Of a stretch of DNA of 56,233 nt, positions 34,006 through 42,932 are shown one piece after another; position 1 is the stretch's first letter; each line of letters begins with the position of its first letter. The translations under genes and the position numbers were made by a program. Source of the stretch: Bacteroidota bacterium (GTDB lineage Bacteria; Bacteroidota; Bacteroidia; Bacteroidales; Prolixibacteraceae); contig JAUYMU010000102.1 of the NCBI GenBank assembly GCA_030698405.1, forward strand, positions 1 to 56,233, written 5' to 3'. Below the pieces are notes generated by a model, which was not told the DNA's origin, did no database searches, and worked only from the letters and a program-made list of their open reading frames with translations.

Positions 34006-34809
34006 ATGCTTGCTTCCGGAAACATCATAAAAATGCGGTCTGAATTTGCAGATCCGGTTCAGTATTTTCTTCAGGTGGGAGAGAACGAACTGCCAATGAA
34101 TGACCTGATCGGGAAAAATATACAACTCGCTTTTACCGGGCAAATCAACTGCATTGTCTGCGGGAAACGAACCAAAAATTCGTTTGGACAAGGCTTTTGT
34201 TACAACTGTTTGCAAACGGCTCCCGAAGCCAGCGAAACGGTAATGCGTCCCGAATTGTCGAAAGCACACCTCGGCATTGCCCGCGACATGGACTGGGCCC
34301 GCGAACACGATCTGATTGACCATTACGTTTATCTGGCCGTTTCCGGAGAGTTGAAAGTCGGCGTTACGCGGCATCACCAGGTGCCTACCCGCTGGATCGA
34401 CCAGGGCGCTACGAAGGCGATCATCCTGGCCTGCACACCCAACCGTCACATTTCCGGAGTGATCGAAGTTTATCTGAAAAACTTTTTTTCCGATAAAACA
34501 AACTGGCGATCAATGCTTCAGAATAAAACAATATTGCCGGTTGAGCTGCTTCAGGAAAAAGAAAAGGCTTTTCAGCTGCTTCCCGCCGAATTGAAACAAT
34601 ATTTGTATTCCGACAACAAAATCTGGCAATTCAACTATCCGGTTGTTTCTTTCCCTGAAAAGGTGACCAGCGTTTCGTTTGATAAAGACCCGGTAATTTC
34701 AGGAATTCTGAATGGCATAAAGGGGCAATACCTTATTTTTTCGGACGGACGCGTGTTGAATATCCGCAAGCACAACGGCTATTTACTGAATATCAGTGAG
34801 GTTGAATAA
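34006..34809 (+). CDS. DUF2797 family protein
   Basis: The 267-residue protein belongs to DUF2797: a four-cysteine zinc-binding-like motif CIVCGKRTKNSFGQGFCYNC (residues 49-68), then HLGIARDMDWAREHDLIDHY and the block GVTRHHQVPTRWIDQGA. The function is unknown. Bacterial members are single-copy soluble proteins, and the region after the zinc motif recalls a GIY-YIG-like arrangement (YVYLAVSGELKVGVTR), which suggests nucleic-acid binding as an inference only. It is monocistronic. Confidence 0.85.
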   Translation: MLASGNIIKMRSEFADPVQYFLQVGENELPMNDLIGKNIQLAFTGQINCIVCGKRTKNSFGQGFCYNCLQTAPEASETVMRPELSKAHLGIARDMDWAREHDLIDHYVYLAVSGELKVGVTRHHQVPTRWIDQGATKAIILACTPNRHISGVIEVYLKNFFSDKTNWRSMLQNKTILPVELLQEKEKAFQLLPAELKQYLYSDNKIWQFNYPVVSFPEKVTSVSFDKDPVISGILNGIKGQYLIFSDGRVLNIRKHNGYLLNISEVE

Positions 34810-34914
34810 ATTGGTAAATTTCACTATGGTGTAAATAAGTCTTTCTATCTCCGCATTTTTTTTCGTTAATTTATGGCTTCTAAAGAACCGCGATTGACAA
34901 ACAAATTTTGAATT

Positions 34915-35934
34915 ATGGAAAATATAGATTGGAGTAATCTGGCATTCGGTTATATGAAAACCGATTACAATATACGTTGTACATATAAAGATGGAGCCTG
35001 GGGTGAGCTGGAAGTCAGTGATAGCGAATATCTTAACCTACACATGGCAGCCACTTGTCTGCATTATGGGCAGGAATCGTTCGAAGGATTAAAAGCATTT
35101 CGCGGTAAAGACAATAAAGTTCGTGTTTTCCGGATGGATGAAAATGCCAAACGGATGCAGGATTCAAGTGTCGGGACGATGATGGCCATACTTCCTGTTG
35201 AAAAATTTCAGGAGGCAGTTGTTAAGGCTGTAAAGCTGAACGAACGCTTTGTGCCACCTTACGAATCGGGTGCAGCTCTTTATATTCGTCCATTTCTTTT
35301 TGGAACTGGCGCTCAGGTAGGTGTAAAACCTGCCAATGAATATATGTTCATTATTTTTGTAACTCCGGTTGGGCCTTATTTTAAAGGAGGTTTCCAAACA
35401 ACTCCATTCGTTATCATGCGCGAATTCGATCGCTCTGCACCACTCGGAATGGGCAAATACAAAGTGGGCGGAAATTATGCTGCCAGTTTAGTTGCAGGAC
35501 AAAAAGCACACGAATTGGGTTATTCCAACGTTTTTTACCTCGATGCCAAAGAAAAAAAATACATCGACGAATGTGGTGCGGCCAATTTCTTCGGAATCAA
35601 AAACAACTCTTACATCACCCCGAAATCAAGCTCCATCCTGCCTTCAATAACCAACAAAAGTTTGATGGTTTTGGCCGAAGAAATGGGGATGAAAGTTGAA
35701 CGCCGTCCGGTTCCGGTTGAAGAACTGGCTACTTTTGAGGAAGCCGGCGCCTGTGGAACTGCCGCGGTAATCAGCCCGATTGAGCGAATAGACGATTACG
35801 ATGAAAAAATTTCGTATGTATTCTCAAAGGACGGAAAACCAGGACCAATCAGCGAAAAACTGTACCACAAACTTCAGGGCATTCAGTACGGCGACGAACC
35901 GGATGTATATGGTTGGGTAACGATTGTTGAATAA
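34915..35934 (+). CDS. ilvE: Branched-chain amino acid aminotransferase
   Basis: The 339-residue protein is a class IV PLP aminotransferase of the longer IlvE type. The Schiff-base lysine is Lys183 in KYKVGGNYAAS. LHYGQESFEGLKAFRG is near the start and YLDAKEKKYIDECGAANFFG is in the middle. It makes the last step of Leu, Ile and Val synthesis or the first of their breakdown. It is followed by its own terminator and is not in an ilv operon here. Confidence 0.93.
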   Translation: MENIDWSNLAFGYMKTDYNIRCTYKDGAWGELEVSDSEYLNLHMAATCLHYGQESFEGLKAFRGKDNKVRVFRMDENAKRMQDSSVGTMMAILPVEKFQEAVVKAVKLNERFVPPYESGAALYIRPFLFGTGAQVGVKPANEYMFIIFVTPVGPYFKGGFQTTPFVIMREFDRSAPLGMGKYKVGGNYAASLVAGQKAHELGYSNVFYLDAKEKKYIDECGAANFFGIKNNSYITPKSSSILPSITNKSLMVLAEEMGMKVERRPVPVEELATFEEAGACGTAAVISPIERIDDYDEKISYVFSKDGKPGPISEKLYHKLQGIQYGDEPDVYGWVTIVE

Positions 35935-35954
35935 GAAATTATATTCAGATATTT

Positions 35955-35990
35955 AAAACCCTGTATGACTTGTTTTGTGCAGGGTTTTTT
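35955..35990 (+). terminator. Rho-independent terminator after ilvE
   Basis: AAAACCCTG (35955-35963) pairs with CAGGGTTTT (35980-35988), followed by more T. It lies just before the end of the convergent ispD gene. Confidence 0.8.
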
Positions 35991-35999
35991 GTTGGTAGT

Positions 36000-36677
36000 T
36001 TACTTTTTTATTTTTTCCTGAAGAAATGCCTCCGCCACAATTAAATCAGTTGGATTGGTAATTTTGATATTTTCCCTGTTTCCATCAACCATAAATATTG
36101 TAAATCCTGCTTTTTCAGCCACGGATGCATCGTCGGTAAATGCTGTATCAAAAGTTTGTTCGTATGCTTTAAGTATTTGATCACTCCGGAATGTTTGGGG
36201 TGTTTGAACACTCAAATACAAAGTTCTGTCCACAGAAACACTTCGCAGGCCTTTCTGTTTACGCAGCGATTCATTAATGCTTAAAACCGGTATTGCATTT
36301 CCATTTTTTTGAGCCATGTGATTGCATCTTTCCAATGTTTCCCGGCTTACCAATGGCCTGACTCCGTCGTGGATAAATACAATTCCATCTTCCCGGATCA
36401 GTTTCAATCCGTTCAGCACTGAATAAAAACGTGTTTCGCCGCCTGATACAATTTGATGTGGGAGCGAAAAATAATGTTTCAGACATAACTCTTCCCACAA
36501 GTTCTTTTGGGCATCCGGAAGAACCAGTATCAATTCACTTTCCGGATCAAAATCAAAAAAGACCTGAATGGTGTGCATTAAAACCGGCTTTTCGCACAGT
36601 TGAAGAAACTGCTTAGGAATTTCAGAACCCATCCGGCTTCCAGAACCTCCGGCAACAATAATTACAAACTTTTTCAT
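36000..36677 (-). CDS. ispD: 2-C-methyl-D-erythritol 4-phosphate cytidylyltransferase
   Basis: The 225-residue protein has the nucleotidyltransferase signature IVAGGSGSRMGSEIPKQFL near the N-terminus. VFIHDGVRPLVS and TDDASVAEKAGFTI complete the IspD pattern. It joins CTP to methylerythritol phosphate in the non-mevalonate isoprenoid pathway. It converges with ilvE and starts 45 bases from the divergent DUF2461 gene, so the two promoters share a short region. Confidence 0.93.
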   Translation of the reverse strand: MKKFVIIVAGGSGSRMGSEIPKQFLQLCEKPVLMHTIQVFFDFDPESELILVLPDAQKNLWEELCLKHYFSLPHQIVSGGETRFYSVLNGLKLIREDGIVFIHDGVRPLVSRETLERCNHMAQKNGNAIPVLSINESLRKQKGLRSVSVDRTLYLSVQTPQTFRSDQILKAYEQTFDTAFTDDASVAEKAGFTIFMVDGNRENIKITNPTDLIVAEAFLQEKIKK

Positions 36678-36722
36678 ACTTTCAGCGTTGAAAGCAAAAG
36701 TACAATTTCATTCGTAGATATT

Positions 36723-37382
36723 ATGCAACAAATTCTCAACTTCCTTTCAGAACTAAAGGAAAACAACAACAAGGAATGGTTTGACCAAAACCGCGACCGT
36801 TACCAGGAATGTCGCAAAAAAGTTTTATTTCTTACCGAACTGATTATTCACGAAGCTGGCAAATTCGATCCCGAAATCGGGGTTCAGGATCCGAAAAACT
36901 GTGTTTTCAGGATTTTCAGGGACGTGCGTTTTTCGAACGACAAAACTCCCTACAAAACCAATATGGGTAGTTTTATTTCCAAAGGAGGCCGCAAAAGTAT
37001 AAGTGCCGGTTATTATCTGCACGTCGAGCCGGGTGCTTCGTTTGTTGGAGGTGGTTCATATTGCCCGCCTCCTGATGCTTTAAAGGCCATCAGAACCGAA
37101 ATATTTGATCATCCGGAAGACTTTAAACAACTCGTTTACACCGAATCTTTCCGCAAAGTTTATCCTGAATTTTACGACGATAAACTGAAAACGGCTCCCA
37201 AAGGGTTTCCAAAGGATTTTCCTGAAATCGATTTACTGAAGTATAAATCGTTCGCGTTTGGATCAGCAATTGACGATTCTATTGTAACAAGTGATGCTTT
37301 TGTGGAAAAAATACTGAGCACAATGAAGGAATTATACCCTGTAAACCGGTTTTTAAACACTGCTTTAGACAAATGGCTTTAA
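36723..37382 (+). CDS. DUF2461 (TIGR02453) family protein
   Basis: From ATG 36723 the protein has 219 residues and begins MQQILNFLSELKENNNKEWF, the standard opening of DUF2461. RIFRDVRFSNDKTPYKTNMG and YYLHVEPGASFVGGG are also diagnostic. The frame is open further upstream to 36600, but that part overlaps ispD on the other strand and lacks family similarity. The function is unknown; the protein is probably cytoplasmic. Confidence 0.88.
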   Translation: MQQILNFLSELKENNNKEWFDQNRDRYQECRKKVLFLTELIIHEAGKFDPEIGVQDPKNCVFRIFRDVRFSNDKTPYKTNMGSFISKGGRKSISAGYYLHVEPGASFVGGGSYCPPPDALKAIRTEIFDHPEDFKQLVYTESFRKVYPEFYDDKLKTAPKGFPKDFPEIDLLKYKSFAFGSAIDDSIVTSDAFVEKILSTMKELYPVNRFLNTALDKWL

Positions 37383-37554
37383 TTATGGCTACTGTAAAAA
37401 TTACCATTCGACCGTCAAAATGAGGGTTTCGTCACGAAATTCGAACCGTTCATGAATTAGTTCAAATAATAGGGTAACCATTGGGTGGAAAAAGGAATTA
37501 ACTATAGGCAAATGTATAATTTTGCACATCCACCATTTCTATAACATATCAAAC

Positions 37555-37587
37555 AAAAAAGCCTGGCGAATTTCGTCAGGCTTTTTT
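37555..37587. terminator. Bidirectional terminator between DUF2461 and the acyl ligase
   Basis: AAAAAAGCCTG (37555-37565) pairs with CAGGCTTTTTT (37577-37587), so it has U tracts in both directions and serves both convergent genes. Confidence 0.9.
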
Positions 37588-37603
37588 CTGCAAATGTTCG
37601 CCG

Positions 37604-39244
37604 TTAGGTGTACAAATACCGTTTGATATTCCTTTTCGGTGTTTTCTCAAATTCTTTGTCAACCAAAATGATTGAACTCAACTGAGCGAATTTGGGCAGA
37701 ACTTTGTTTACGTGTTTGCAGTTTTCGGCCATGATTTGCTGAAGCCGGTTTTCGTCGGGCTTTTCCGCTTCAATCCTTTCCGGATCAGGAAATACGAATG
37801 CCACCAGTTTTCCTTCGCGTTCGGTAATTACACATTCAAGCACAAATGGCTGGTTGTTGAGTTTTGCTTCCATCTCTTCAGGATAAATATTTTGACCTGA
37901 TGGACCGAGCAGCATGTTTTTGCAGCGGCCCCGGATGTAAATGAAATCGTCGGCATCAATTATCCCCAGGTCGCCCGTATGCAGCCAGCCTTCGCTGTCG
38001 ATGGCTTCGGAAGTAGCCTTCTCGTTTTTATAATAACCCTGCATCACGTTGGTTCCTTTCAGGAGAATTTCGCCCACTTCGTTGTACGGATCTTTCGAAT
38101 CGATGCGGACTTCCATCCGGTCAACCAATTTCCCGGCTGACGATTTTCTGAAGCTTGTCCAGGGCTCATAGGAAATCAGCGGACCACATTCTGTCATTCC
38201 GTAGCCGATAGTGAACGGGAATTTTATTTTACGGAAGAAAGTTTCAACTTCATGGTTCAGTGGGGCACCTCCAATAACAATTTCCATAAAATTGCCCCCA
38301 AAAGTTTCAATCAGGCTGGCACGTACTTTCTTAAACAGAAGTAATTGAATTCCGGGGACTTTGAGCAGAAATTTGATTACCGGTTTATTGATGGTCGGCA
38401 ATATCCGTTTATAGTAGATTTTTTCAATCACCAAAGGAACCGACAGTATCAGTCTTGGTTTTATTTCCTGAAATGCTTTGATAATCAGTTGTGGAGTGGG
38501 CGGTTTTGTCAGGAATGTGACGTGGCAACCAACCGAAACAGGGAAAAGAAATTCGAACAGCAAACCAAAAACATGCGCCATTGGCAAAAAAGAAACAATG
38601 CGGTCGCCTGCCTGCAATGGCATGTGATCTTGCGCATAAACGATGTTCGACAGTAAGCTGCGGGCTGGTATCATCACGCCTTTTGTAAAGCCTGATGTTC
38701 CGCTTGTGTATGAAATTACACATAAATCCTCATCCTGAAAATCATTGAGTTCAAAATTTTCAGGATTCGATTTTCCAGCAAATTCAGGAGTGAAACATTG
38801 AACCCATTTGTCATTTTCCGTCTGATCTTTAAAATACAATGGTGAAAAATCGTTCAGGCTAATTATTCCCGATATTTCCGGAATTTTTGTTTGATCCAGC
38901 TTTTCGAATAAACCATCAGCAGCAAAGAGGAAAACCGATTCGGAATGATTCAGGATGTGGTGAATATCTTCAGGATTAAAATCGGGTAAAACCGGCACTG
39001 CGACAGCACCATAGCCCGATATCGCCAGAAATGTGATGGCCCAGTTGGATGAATTTCGTCCAAGAACGGCAATTTTGTCGCCCTGTTTAATTCCTGATTC
39101 GCGGAAAAAACAATGAACCTGCCTGATTAACTGCGCAGCTTCACCGTAAGTACACTGCGATCCATGATAATCAGAAAAAGCAGGTGAGTTCCAGTTTTTC
39201 CTGAATGTTTGGGCATAAAGTTCAATTAATTTGTCTCGTTTCAT
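37604..39244 (-). CDS. AMP-forming acyl-CoA/acyl-ACP synthetase
   Basis: The 546-residue protein carries the adenylating-enzyme P-loop SYTSGTSGFTKGVM (about 179-192), the TIGYGMTECGPLIS motif with the catalytic Glu, and WLHTGDLGIIDADDFIYIRG followed by the C-terminal hinge and the catalytic Lys region KTPKRNIKRYLY. It activates a carboxylic acid, most likely a long-chain fatty acid, as acyl-AMP and passes it to CoA or ACP. Its ATG overlaps the stop of the aldo/keto reductase gene, so the two are translated together. Confidence 0.9.
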   Translation of the reverse strand: MKRDKLIELYAQTFRKNWNSPAFSDYHGSQCTYGEAAQLIRQVHCFFRESGIKQGDKIAVLGRNSSNWAITFLAISGYGAVAVPVLPDFNPEDIHHILNHSESVFLFAADGLFEKLDQTKIPEISGIISLNDFSPLYFKDQTENDKWVQCFTPEFAGKSNPENFELNDFQDEDLCVISYTSGTSGFTKGVMIPARSLLSNIVYAQDHMPLQAGDRIVSFLPMAHVFGLLFEFLFPVSVGCHVTFLTKPPTPQLIIKAFQEIKPRLILSVPLVIEKIYYKRILPTINKPVIKFLLKVPGIQLLLFKKVRASLIETFGGNFMEIVIGGAPLNHEVETFFRKIKFPFTIGYGMTECGPLISYEPWTSFRKSSAGKLVDRMEVRIDSKDPYNEVGEILLKGTNVMQGYYKNEKATSEAIDSEGWLHTGDLGIIDADDFIYIRGRCKNMLLGPSGQNIYPEEMEAKLNNQPFVLECVITEREGKLVAFVFPDPERIEAEKPDENRLQQIMAENCKHVNKVLPKFAQLSSIILVDKEFEKTPKRNIKRYLYT

Positions 39245-40128
39245 ACTGCTTTTGCAATTCGCATGATGCGGCTTACCGCTTCGTCTATCTGTTCGGTGGT
39301 GGTCATGCCGATGGTCATACAGTCAACATTTTTGCTGCCGATGACCCATTGAAGCGATTTTTCGCGCCTACTTTCTTCTGTCATCTTTCCTTCACCAAAA
39401 ATTTTCATTCCGATGATTCCTTTTCCGCTGTCGTGCGCCTTTTTCAGAACTGCCATCACTTCTTCTGAAGTAGCATCCATAACCAGCCCTTCAGGATTGA
39501 TGCGAGCCAGAATTACCTCCACCCAGGGATCGTCAACAGCTAGTTTAAGCGCTTCGAAATTGTGGCACGAAACGCCCAAAGTTTTTATGACCCCTTTTTG
39601 TTTTGCTTCTGAAAGCGCTTCGATGTATGGTTTTTTCTCTTCCTGCCATTTGTCGTTGGTCATGCAATGCAGCAGCATTATGTCGAAATAGTCAGATCCG
39701 GTTTCCATCCTGAACCGATCCAGTGTTTTCATAGGTGCATCCGGATTCCATTTTTCGGCGCGTGTCCATATTTTCGAGAGCAGTGTGGCTTTTTCGCGCG
39801 GAACTTCTTTCAGAATAGCTTTTACGTTGTGGTGCGAACCGTACAAATCGGCAGCATCATAAAAAGAGACTCCTCTTTCGTGCGCATAACGGGCAAGTTT
39901 AACCCAATTTTCGAGTCCCATTCGTGTCATGTCCGATGACTGATTTCCGCCATGTGTTCCGGTTCCCATCGCCAGACGGGGAACAATCAATCCGGTTTTG
40001 CCCAGTTTCACCTTGTCAATTTGGGCAATCTTCGAGTTGGCATAAACTGAATTGCCAAAGCCTGTGGAGATGGCAGCTGCGCCAATTAGCCCGGCCTGTA
40101 TGAAATGTCTTCTTGAAATTGGTTTCAT
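39241..40128 (-). CDS. Aldo/keto reductase with Tat signal
   Basis: The 295-residue protein begins SRRHFIQAGLIGAAA (residues 5-19), a twin-arginine signal. The AKR fold follows, with the catalytic set Asp91 in FYDAAD, Tyr96, Lys119 in LLSKIW and His154 in LLHCM. LGVSCHNFEAL and IGMKIFGEG are typical of exported AKRs. It reduces an unknown carbonyl, and its overlap with the acyl ligase gene suggests a common pathway, though none is known. Paired operator-like palindromes lie upstream at 40261-40334. Confidence 0.9.
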   Translation of the reverse strand: MKPISRRHFIQAGLIGAAAISTGFGNSVYANSKIAQIDKVKLGKTGLIVPRLAMGTGTHGGNQSSDMTRMGLENWVKLARYAHERGVSFYDAADLYGSHHNVKAILKEVPREKATLLSKIWTRAEKWNPDAPMKTLDRFRMETGSDYFDIMLLHCMTNDKWQEEKKPYIEALSEAKQKGVIKTLGVSCHNFEALKLAVDDPWVEVILARINPEGLVMDATSEEVMAVLKKAHDSGKGIIGMKIFGEGKMTEESRREKSLQWVIGSKNVDCMTIGMTTTEQIDEAVSRIMRIAKAV

Positions 40129-40258
40129 ATCTATTAGTTTTAGTGATCTGCAATGATTGATAATTCCGTATGGTTTTATTCAGACATATAACAATCTGCA
40201 TAGCTTAATGGGCGGTTGAAGATATGAAAATAATTTATCCGTTGAGTCTATTCCGAAA

Positions 40259-40336
40259 AGTCATCCGATGAATATTTTGTAAAGTACTCAAATACAGTAT
40301 GATACGGCAATCATCTTGCAAATTCATCGGATGACT
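40259..40336. promoter_or_regulatory. Two operator-like palindromes 63 bp apart
   Basis: TCATCCGATGA (40261-40271) and TCATCGGATGA (40324-40334) are each near-perfect palindromes. Together they form a 15-bp inverted repeat at 40259-40273 and 40322-40336. The centres are 63 bases apart, six turns of B-DNA, which suits a looped dimeric or tetrameric repressor. They lie between the divergent aldo/keto reductase and outer-membrane protein genes. The regulator is unknown. Confidence 0.55.
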
Positions 40337-40434
40337 GGGTAAACTGAATTTCAGGCGAAAGGAATGTTAGAAAAGTGTTGGTAACAATTTGGCTTGTAAA
40401 ATATACAACAACGAACCAGAATGGCTTTTTTAAC

Positions 40435-40442
40435 TATTTTTG
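40435..40442 (+). promoter_or_regulatory. -7 box TATTTTTG upstream of the outer-membrane protein gene
   Basis: An exact TAnnTTTG match lies 38 bases before ATG 40480. It is downstream of the two palindromes. The -33 region has no clear TTG. Confidence 0.45.
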
Positions 40443-40479
40443 GCGATCATTAACTTTTAATCAACTTAAAGATTGCATT

Positions 40480-41193
40480 ATGAAGAAATTAGTTCTTATT
40501 CTGTTCGTTACCTTACTTGCTTTTGGCACTTATGCCCAGAATATCCAAACCCATTACGACATGGGAAAAGATCGCGGATACCTGACCACAACTGTTGAAA
40601 TGTTCAGACCCGACAAAACCGGCAACACTTTCTTTTTTATCGACTTCGATTATGGATCAAATGGCGTTGAGAACAGTCCTTCACTGGGCTATTTCGAAAT
40701 TGCCCGTTGCTTCAAGTTGGGTAAATCACCTTTTAGCTGGCATGCTGAATACAATGGTGGTTTGTATAGACCAGTTCCCAGTGTCGGAGCTTCAATCAGC
40801 AATGCATGGTTAACAGGTGTCGATTATTCATGGAATGCTAGTGATTTCTCAAAAGGGTTCTCTCTGAAAGCTTTATATAAAAACATAGCCAATACTTCTG
40901 ACGAGAAACCAAATAACTTTCAGTTGACAGCTGTTTGGTACTTAAACTTTGCAAAAGGAAAATTGTCTTTCACAGGATTTGCTGATTTCTGGAGAGAAGG
41001 ACATACAGTTTCAAACGATGGCTTTGTTAACAATTTTCAGGAAAAGGAATTTATTTTCTTAACTGAACCACAGTTGTGGTACAACTTTAACAAGAATTTT
41101 GCTGCAGGTGGCGAAATTGAATTGAGCAATAACTTTGCAGGGCACGATGGCTTTATGGCAAACCCAACAGCCGCGCTGAAATACACCTTTTAA
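40480..41193 (+). CDS. DUF5020-like outer-membrane protein (Tsx-like)
   Basis: From ATG 40480 the 237-residue protein has a signal peptide (KLVLILFVTLLAFGTYAQ). The mature barrel begins with IQTHYDMGKDRGYLTTTVEM and ends in NPTAALKYTF, a final strand with a terminal Phe. The pattern fits the DUF5020 family, related to nucleoside-specific Tsx channels. An earlier in-frame start (40375) lies upstream of the -7 box and would bury the signal. The next gene, 11 bases downstream, is a purine permease, so this channel probably lets nucleobases or nucleosides across the outer membrane. Confidence 0.75.
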   Translation: MKKLVLILFVTLLAFGTYAQNIQTHYDMGKDRGYLTTTVEMFRPDKTGNTFFFIDFDYGSNGVENSPSLGYFEIARCFKLGKSPFSWHAEYNGGLYRPVPSVGASISNAWLTGVDYSWNASDFSKGFSLKALYKNIANTSDEKPNNFQLTAVWYLNFAKGKLSFTGFADFWREGHTVSNDGFVNNFQEKEFIFLTEPQLWYNFNKNFAAGGEIELSNNFAGHDGFMANPTAALKYTF

Positions 41194-41204
41194 TCTGAAC
41201 GGAT

Positions 41205-42512
41205 ATGGAATTTCTAAATAAGTATTTCAAATTAGGCGAGAACAATACAACAGTAAGAACTGAGATTCTTGCCGGGATTACCACTTTTATGACCATGGCC
41301 TATATTCTGGCCGTTAATCCTGACATCCTGAGTGCAGCCGGAATGGACAAAGGGGCAGTATTTACTGCAACCGCCCTTGCTTCGCTGGTCGCTACATTGG
41401 TAATGGCGCTTTATGCCAAATTACCTTTTGCGCTTGCTCCGGGTATGGGGCTGAATGCGTTCTTTGCATTTACAGTTGTTTTAGGCATGGGTCATTCATG
41501 GCAGTTTGCCTTAACCGCAGTTTTTCTTGAAGGTTTGATCTTCATAGCTTTAACTGCATTCAATATCCGGGAAATGATTGTCAATTCGATCCCAAACAAC
41601 ATGAAACATGCGATTTCAGTGGGTATCGGATTGTTCATTGCTTTCATTGGATTAAAAAATGCAGGCATCATTGTTAGCAGTCCTGCGACATTTGTTACGC
41701 TGGGCGATCTCACCGACCTAACCAACAATGCCGGAGCAGTGGTGGCACTTCTGGCGCTTGTTCTCACAGGTGTTTTACTGGCATTAAAAGTAAAAGGCGC
41801 TTTGTTAATAGGCATCCTTGCCGGAACGGTTATTGGGTTGGCTTTTGGAGTTACACAGCTTCCAACTTCATTCGATTTGACACCTCCTTCGCTTAGCCCG
41901 ATTTTTATGAAATTTGAATGGTCACAAATCCTGACTTTTGATATGATGATTGTGGTATTTACCTTTTTGTTTGTTGACATGTTCGATACGGTAGGTACTT
42001 TGATCGGTGTTTCGTCGAAAGCCAACATGCTCGACAAAGAAGGCCGGGTTCCACGCGTGAAACAAGCCCTGATGGCCGATGCGGTTGGAACTACATTCGG
42101 CGCCATGCTCGGAACTTCAACTGTTACAACTTATGTCGAAAGTGCGGCAGGCGTTTCAGAAGGTGGACGTACGGGTTTAACTTCCCTAACTGTTGCCATC
42201 CTGTTTTTCTTCGCGTTGTTCCTTTCTCCGATTTTCCTGATGATTCCGGGTGCAGCAACAGCTCCTGCCCTGATTTTAGTTGGAGCAATGATGATGACTC
42301 CCATCAAGAACATTGATTTTGACGATTACACCGAATCTATCCCGGTATTTCTCACCATCATCATGATGCCATTGACATATTCTATTTCTGAAGGTATTTT
42401 GTTTGGCGTACTTTCGTATGTTATCCTGAAATTGCTGACTGGAAAATTCAAAGATATCACAGTCGTAACAGCTGTTCTGGCAGTTTTATTCCTGCTGAAG
42501 TTTTTGATGTAG
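41205..42512 (+). CDS. AzgA-type hypoxanthine/guanine/adenine permease (NCS2)
   Basis: The 435-residue protein has 12 or more membrane helices. It shows the AzgA-type signatures TEILAGITTFMTMAYILAVN at the start, PFALAPGMGLNAFFAF, and DMFDTVGTLIGVSSKANMLD in the centre. GTSTVTTYVESAAGVSEGGR holds the substrate-binding acidic residue. It takes up purine bases with protons. It is co-transcribed with the outer-membrane protein and followed by a terminator, so the pair forms a compact uptake unit. Confidence 0.93.
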   Translation: MEFLNKYFKLGENNTTVRTEILAGITTFMTMAYILAVNPDILSAAGMDKGAVFTATALASLVATLVMALYAKLPFALAPGMGLNAFFAFTVVLGMGHSWQFALTAVFLEGLIFIALTAFNIREMIVNSIPNNMKHAISVGIGLFIAFIGLKNAGIIVSSPATFVTLGDLTDLTNNAGAVVALLALVLTGVLLALKVKGALLIGILAGTVIGLAFGVTQLPTSFDLTPPSLSPIFMKFEWSQILTFDMMIVVFTFLFVDMFDTVGTLIGVSSKANMLDKEGRVPRVKQALMADAVGTTFGAMLGTSTVTTYVESAAGVSEGGRTGLTSLTVAILFFFALFLSPIFLMIPGAATAPALILVGAMMMTPIKNIDFDDYTESIPVFLTIIMMPLTYSISEGILFGVLSYVILKLLTGKFKDITVVTAVLAVLFLLKFLM

Positions 42513-42536
42513 GTTTACATTTAAAATTGAAACCAT

Positions 42537-42571
42537 AAAAAAGCTCTCCGGAAACGGGGGGCTTTTTTTAT
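42537..42571 (+). terminator. Rho-independent terminator after the purine permease
   Basis: AAAAAAGCTCTCCG and CGGGGGGCTTTTTT form a long stem with two G-T pairs closed by a GAAA tetraloop (42551-42554), followed by a T run. Confidence 0.85.
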
Positions 42572-42597
42572 ATGGTTTGTATATAAATTGTAGGTAC

Positions 42598-42635
42598 AAA
42601 AAAAGAGTTGCAAAATTTTACTCTTGCAACTCTTT
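42598..42635 (-). terminator. Terminator of the tRNA-Ala transcript
   Basis: A 12-bp perfect stem, AAAGAGTTGCAA (42602-42613) with TTGCAACTCTTT (42624-42635), is followed on the minus strand by seven U from 42604 down to 42598. It lies 10 bases after the tRNA 3' end. Confidence 0.85.
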
Positions 42636-42645
42636 GATTTTCAGG

Positions 42646-42719
42646 TGGAGAATATCGGAATCGAACCGATGACCTTTTGACTGCCAGTCAAACGCTCTAG
42701 CCAACTGAGCTAATCCCCC
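42646..42719 (-). tRNA. tRNA-Ala (anticodon GGC)
   Basis: The 74-base minus-strand sequence folds as a full cloverleaf: acceptor GGGGGAT with ATTCTCC, D stem GCTC/GAGC, anticodon stem TTTGA/TCAAA around loop CTGGCAG, and T stem ATCGG/CCGAT with loop TTCGATT. The anticodon is GGC. The third acceptor pair is G-U, the identity element of tRNA-Ala, and the discriminator is A. CCA is not fully encoded. It is the last unit of a transcript that begins with four tRNA-like units upstream. Confidence 0.93.
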
Positions 42720-42720
42720 G

Positions 42721-42826
42721 TATTCAAATATTTTAATCCTACCTTTATTTTTGGAATTGAACCGATGACCTTCCCGATTTCCATCGGGACGCTCTAGTCC
42801 CGAACCTTCGGGAAGCTAATCCCCCG
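42721..42826 (-). repeat. tRNA-like unit 1 of 4 (106 bp)
   Basis: On the minus strand it begins GGGGGATTAGCT like the tRNA, then TCCCGAAGGTTCGGGA in place of the D loop, CTAGAGCG as in the tRNA, TCCCGATGGAAATCGGGA in place of the anticodon arm, and AGGTCATCGGTTCAATTCC as in the T arm. The 3' acceptor strand is lost. It is adjacent to the real tRNA-Ala. Confidence 0.85.
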
Positions 42827-42932
42827 TATTCGAATATTTCAATTCTGCCTTTATTCTTGGAATCGAACAGATGACCTTCCCGATTTCTATCGGGACGCTC
42901 TAGTCCCGAACCTTCGGGAAGCTAATCCCCCG
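42827..42932 (-). repeat. tRNA-like unit 2 of 4 (106 bp)
   Basis: It has the same layout as unit 1. The anticodon-arm substitute is TCCCGATAGAAATCGGGA, with the stem intact and the loop changed. The T-arm loop TTCGATTCC is as in the tRNA, but the stem start reads ATCTG. Confidence 0.85.

Noticed and set aside
40375-40479. N-terminal extension of the outer-membrane protein gene
   Set aside because: It lies upstream of a TATTTTTG box and before a clear signal peptide start at 40480.
40203-40479. Purine riboswitch upstream of the purine permease operon
   Set aside because: No three-way junction with the conserved purine-aptamer loops could be drawn; the visible structure is the pair of palindromes.
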